Source of the DNA: Bryobacteraceae bacterium
GTDB lineage: Bacteria; Acidobacteriota; Terriglobia; Bryobacterales; Bryobacteraceae
Direction: 5' to 3'
Length of the DNA stretch: 7,041 bases
Assembly (NCBI GenBank): GCA_025929455.1
Contig: JAICMB010000170.1
Location: 1-7,041, forward strand
Below the pieces are notes generated by a model. It was not told the DNA's origin. It did no database searches and saw only the letters and a program-made list of their open reading frames with translations. Both the position numbers and the translations under genes were made by a program. Below, piece after piece: positions 5,271 through 7,041 of the stretch. Position 1 is the first letter of the stretch, and every line of letters starts with the position of its first letter.

Positions 5271-6512
5271 GTGGTTCTCCTCGCTCTGGCGCTCGCGCCG
5301 GCGTTTTATCGCGACGTACTGCCCGTTCTCCAGAAACATTGCCAGTCCTGCCATCGCCCCGGCGAGATCGGCCCTATGCCGATGACTACATACGCCGAGG
5401 TGCGGCCCTGGGCGCGCGAGATTCGCGATGCAGTCGTGACGCGCCGCATGCCCCCGTGGTTCGCCGATCCGCGCTATGGCCATTTCTCAAACGATCCATC
5501 GCTCAGCGCGGACGAGATCGACATCATCAAGGCCTGGGCCGCCGCCGGCGCACCCGCGGGGTCGAAGCGCGACGCGCCGCCGCCGGTGCACTGGCCGGCG
5601 GACTGGCGCATCGGCAAGCCCGATCTGGTCGTCTCCATGTCGCGGCCTTTTCCAATCCCGGCCAACGGCACCATCGAGTATCAATACATTATTCTGCCGG
5701 CTTCGTTCGCGCAGGACCGATGGGTGCGCGCAGTCGAGATACGCCCCGGCAATCGCGCCGTGGTGCATCACGCGGTGCTATACGTGCGCGAGCCCGGTTC
5801 CGAATGGCTGCGCGACGTGCCTAAAGGCGTGATGTACGCGCCGCCTGCGGCCGATGCCGCCGCGAAACGCGCCGCCGGCTTCACCACCTCCGATATCCTC
5901 GCCGTCTATACGCCCGGCGCGCTCGCCATGACGTGCCCGCCCGGCATGGCGAAGAAAATTCCGGCAGGCTCCGACCTGGTTCTGCAGATCCACTACACCT
6001 CGCGTCCGACTGCGCAGCAGGACCAAACGCGCGTGGCGCTGGTCTATTCGGAAGTCCCCCGCCAGCGCATCCTGACTCTGCAGATGGACCGGAACTCGTT
6101 TACGATTCCACCGGGCGCGGCCGACTACACCATCTCGGTCTCCGGCACGCTGCCCCGCAATGCGCTGCTGATCAGCATGCTGCCGCATATGCACCTGCGC
6201 GGCAGCGAATTCGACTACCAGATGGCGGTTCCGGGCCAGCCCCTCCAAACGTTGCTCCGCGTGAAGCCGTACGATTTCTACTGGCAGCTTTCGTACAGGC
6301 TGAAGCAGCCCATACAACTGCATGGCGGGGACCGCCTGGTCTTCACCGCGCATTATGACAACAGCGCGAACAACCCGCGCAACCCCGATTCCACGGCCAC
6401 GGTTCATGCGGGCGAGCAAAGCTGGGAGGAAATGATGGTCGGCTTCTTCGATCTCGCGGTCGAGCCGGATGTGAACAAGAACGCGTTCTTCGCCGCGCGC
6501 CGGCGGCATTAA
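5271..6512 (+). CDS. Haem c domain fused to a PHM-like copper monooxygenase domain
   Basis: A 413-residue protein probably acting outside the cytoplasm. Residues 12-95 form a small cytochrome c-like domain with one haem site (C24-QS-C27-H28) and possible axial Met at 36, 38 or 60. Residues 120-400 resemble type II copper, ascorbate-dependent monooxygenases (PHM/DBM fold): the His pair H166-H167 in VVHHAVLY, H241 in QIHYT, the H-x-H pair H306/H308 in MLPHMHLRG, H361 in HYDNS and Met388/389 in SWEEMM are all plausible ligands. The haem may pass electrons to copper, by inference; the substrate is unknown. The start must be GTG 5271 or later because TAA 5268-5270 is in frame directly before it. 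There is no Shine-Dalgarno, and the signal-like stretch MVLLALALAPA lacks a basic n-region. One base separates its stop from the next ATG, suggesting coupling. Such fusions, as I recall, are common in Acidobacteriota and Planctomycetota and often annotated only as cytochrome c. Confidence 0.8.
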   Translation: MVLLALALAPAFYRDVLPVLQKHCQSCHRPGEIGPMPMTTYAEVRPWAREIRDAVVTRRMPPWFADPRYGHFSNDPSLSADEIDIIKAWAAAGAPAGSKRDAPPPVHWPADWRIGKPDLVVSMSRPFPIPANGTIEYQYIILPASFAQDRWVRAVEIRPGNRAVVHHAVLYVREPGSEWLRDVPKGVMYAPPAADAAAKRAAGFTTSDILAVYTPGALAMTCPPGMAKKIPAGSDLVLQIHYTSRPTAQQDQTRVALVYSEVPRQRILTLQMDRNSFTIPPGAADYTISVSGTLPRNALLISMLPHMHLRGSEFDYQMAVPGQPLQTLLRVKPYDFYWQLSYRLKQPIQLHGGDRLVFTAHYDNSANNPRNPDSTATVHAGEQSWEEMMVGFFDLAVEPDVNKNAFFAARRRH

Positions 6513-6513
6513 T

Positions 6514-7041
6514 ATGCAACACGCATTTCTGTGCGCCACCTGTGGCATGCAGTACCCGCCGTCCGAGGGACCGCCGGAGCATTGCCCCGTTTGCGAAGAC
6601 GAGCGCCAGTACGTATGCGCCGATGGGCAGCAATGGATCACTCCGGAAGAACTGGTGCGCGATCACGCCAACGACATCCGCGAGGAGGACCCGCACGTAT
6701 GGTCGATCCACACGCGGCCCTCGTTTGCGATCGATCAGCGCGCGTTTTTCATCGAGACCGGCGCGGGTAACACTCTGTGGGACTGTGTGGCGCTGCTCGA
6801 CGAAGCCGCGATCGAGCACATTCGCACGCGCGGCGGCATCCAGGCGATAGCCGTTAGCCATCCGCACTATTACGCTTCGATGATGGACTGGAGCGCCGCG
6901 TTCGGCAATGCGCCGATTTTCATCCACGAGCGCGATCGCCAATGGGTAATGCGGCCCGACTCTCGCGTGCAATTCTGGACCGGCGATTCACACCCGCTGT
7001 TCGCCGGCGCGACGCTGGTGCACACGCCCGGTCACTTCGAC
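6514..7041 (+). CDS. Zinc-ribbon MBL-fold metallohydrolase-like protein (5' part)
   Basis: The reading frame from ATG 6514 runs open to the window edge, giving 176 residues; the 3' part is missing. The N-terminus is a rubredoxin/zinc-ribbon-like knuckle pair, C7-AT-C10 and C24-PV-C27. From about residue 70 it reads as a metallo-beta-lactamase fold: FFIETGAGNTLWDC near 78-91, AIAVSHPHYYASMMDW at 111-126 in the place of the HxHxDH motif, and VHTPGHFD at 169-176 where the family's next metal His lies. The first motif keeps H116-P-H118 but has Tyr-Tyr where Asp-His is usual, so metal binding may be reduced to one site or altered. No signal peptide, so it is probably cytoplasmic. The ATG lies one base after the upstream TAA, so translation is likely coupled to the haem/copper gene. 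The reaction is unknown. Confidence 0.8.
   Translation, partial: MQHAFLCATCGMQYPPSEGPPEHCPVCEDERQYVCADGQQWITPEELVRDHANDIREEDPHVWSIHTRPSFAIDQRAFFIETGAGNTLWDCVALLDEAAIEHIRTRGGIQAIAVSHPHYYASMMDWSAAFGNAPIFIHERDRQWVMRPDSRVQFWTGDSHPLFAGATLVHTPGHFD

Noticed and set aside
4902..5483. Minus-strand frame with repeated VPHTAP units
   Set aside because: It is the antisense reading of the GAVWGT repeat; the repeat keeps the frame open. The sense frame has a full protease and third-position variation fitting it.
5009..5824. Long plus-strand frame across the protease end, the hairpin and the start of the haem/copper gene
   Set aside because: Arg/Ala/Gly-rich low-complexity translation typical of an off-frame shadow in GC-rich DNA; it lies in the wrong frame of two well-supported genes.
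5778..6641. 287-codon minus-strand frame opposite the haem/copper gene
   Set aside because: Antisense shadow of a strongly supported coding sequence; no recognisable motif.

Overview
The window is GC-rich and holds six protein-coding genes, one of them cut by the right edge, with little spare DNA. Gene content suggests an Acidobacteriota genome, perhaps the Bryobacterales/Solibacter group. The pointers are a secreted S8 protease ending in GAVWGT repeats, a fused haem c / copper-monooxygenase-like protein, and a zinc-ribbon MBL-fold protein, all of which I recall from that group. The taxonomy is an inference from protein character, not the result of a search.

Region 1 (1-2239) carries two tRNA-modification genes transcribed away from each other: tsaD (minus; t6A at position 37 of ANN-decoding tRNAs) and queA (plus; queuosine at position 34). 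They share a spacer of about 90 bp that is strongly purine-rich on the plus strand. Homology puts the QueA N-terminus at an ATA codon (1196) behind a very good Shine-Dalgarno sequence. No ATG, GTG or TTG lies in frame between the upstream stop and 1283. The spacer also holds a chain of tiny ORFs joined by 4-nt stop/start overlaps.

Region 2 (2206-3243, minus) is a GT4-like glycosyltransferase whose 3' end overlaps the 3' end of queA by 34 bp in convergent orientation.

Region 3 (3244-3483) is the divergent intergenic region between the glycosyltransferase and the protease. It contains two near-identical 11-bp dyads (GACA-N3-TGTC) with starts 21 bp apart, the best operator candidate in the window.

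Region 4 (3484-7041, plus) is a probable co-directional cluster. It starts with an exported subtilisin-like protease that has a complete Asp/His/Asn/Ser set, an I9-like prodomain with an unusual hydrophobic insert, and seven tandem GAVWGT repeats at its C-terminus. A strong 11-bp-stem hairpin without a U-tract follows. Next come the haem c / PHM-like copper protein (GTG start directly after an in-frame TAA, odd short signal sequence) and, one base later, a zinc-ribbon MBL-fold protein truncated by the window end. The last two genes are probably translationally coupled. I see no CRISPR array, insertion sequence, rRNA or tRNA, and no clear new multi-gene system. The most notable signals are the non-canonical queA start region and the twin dyads.
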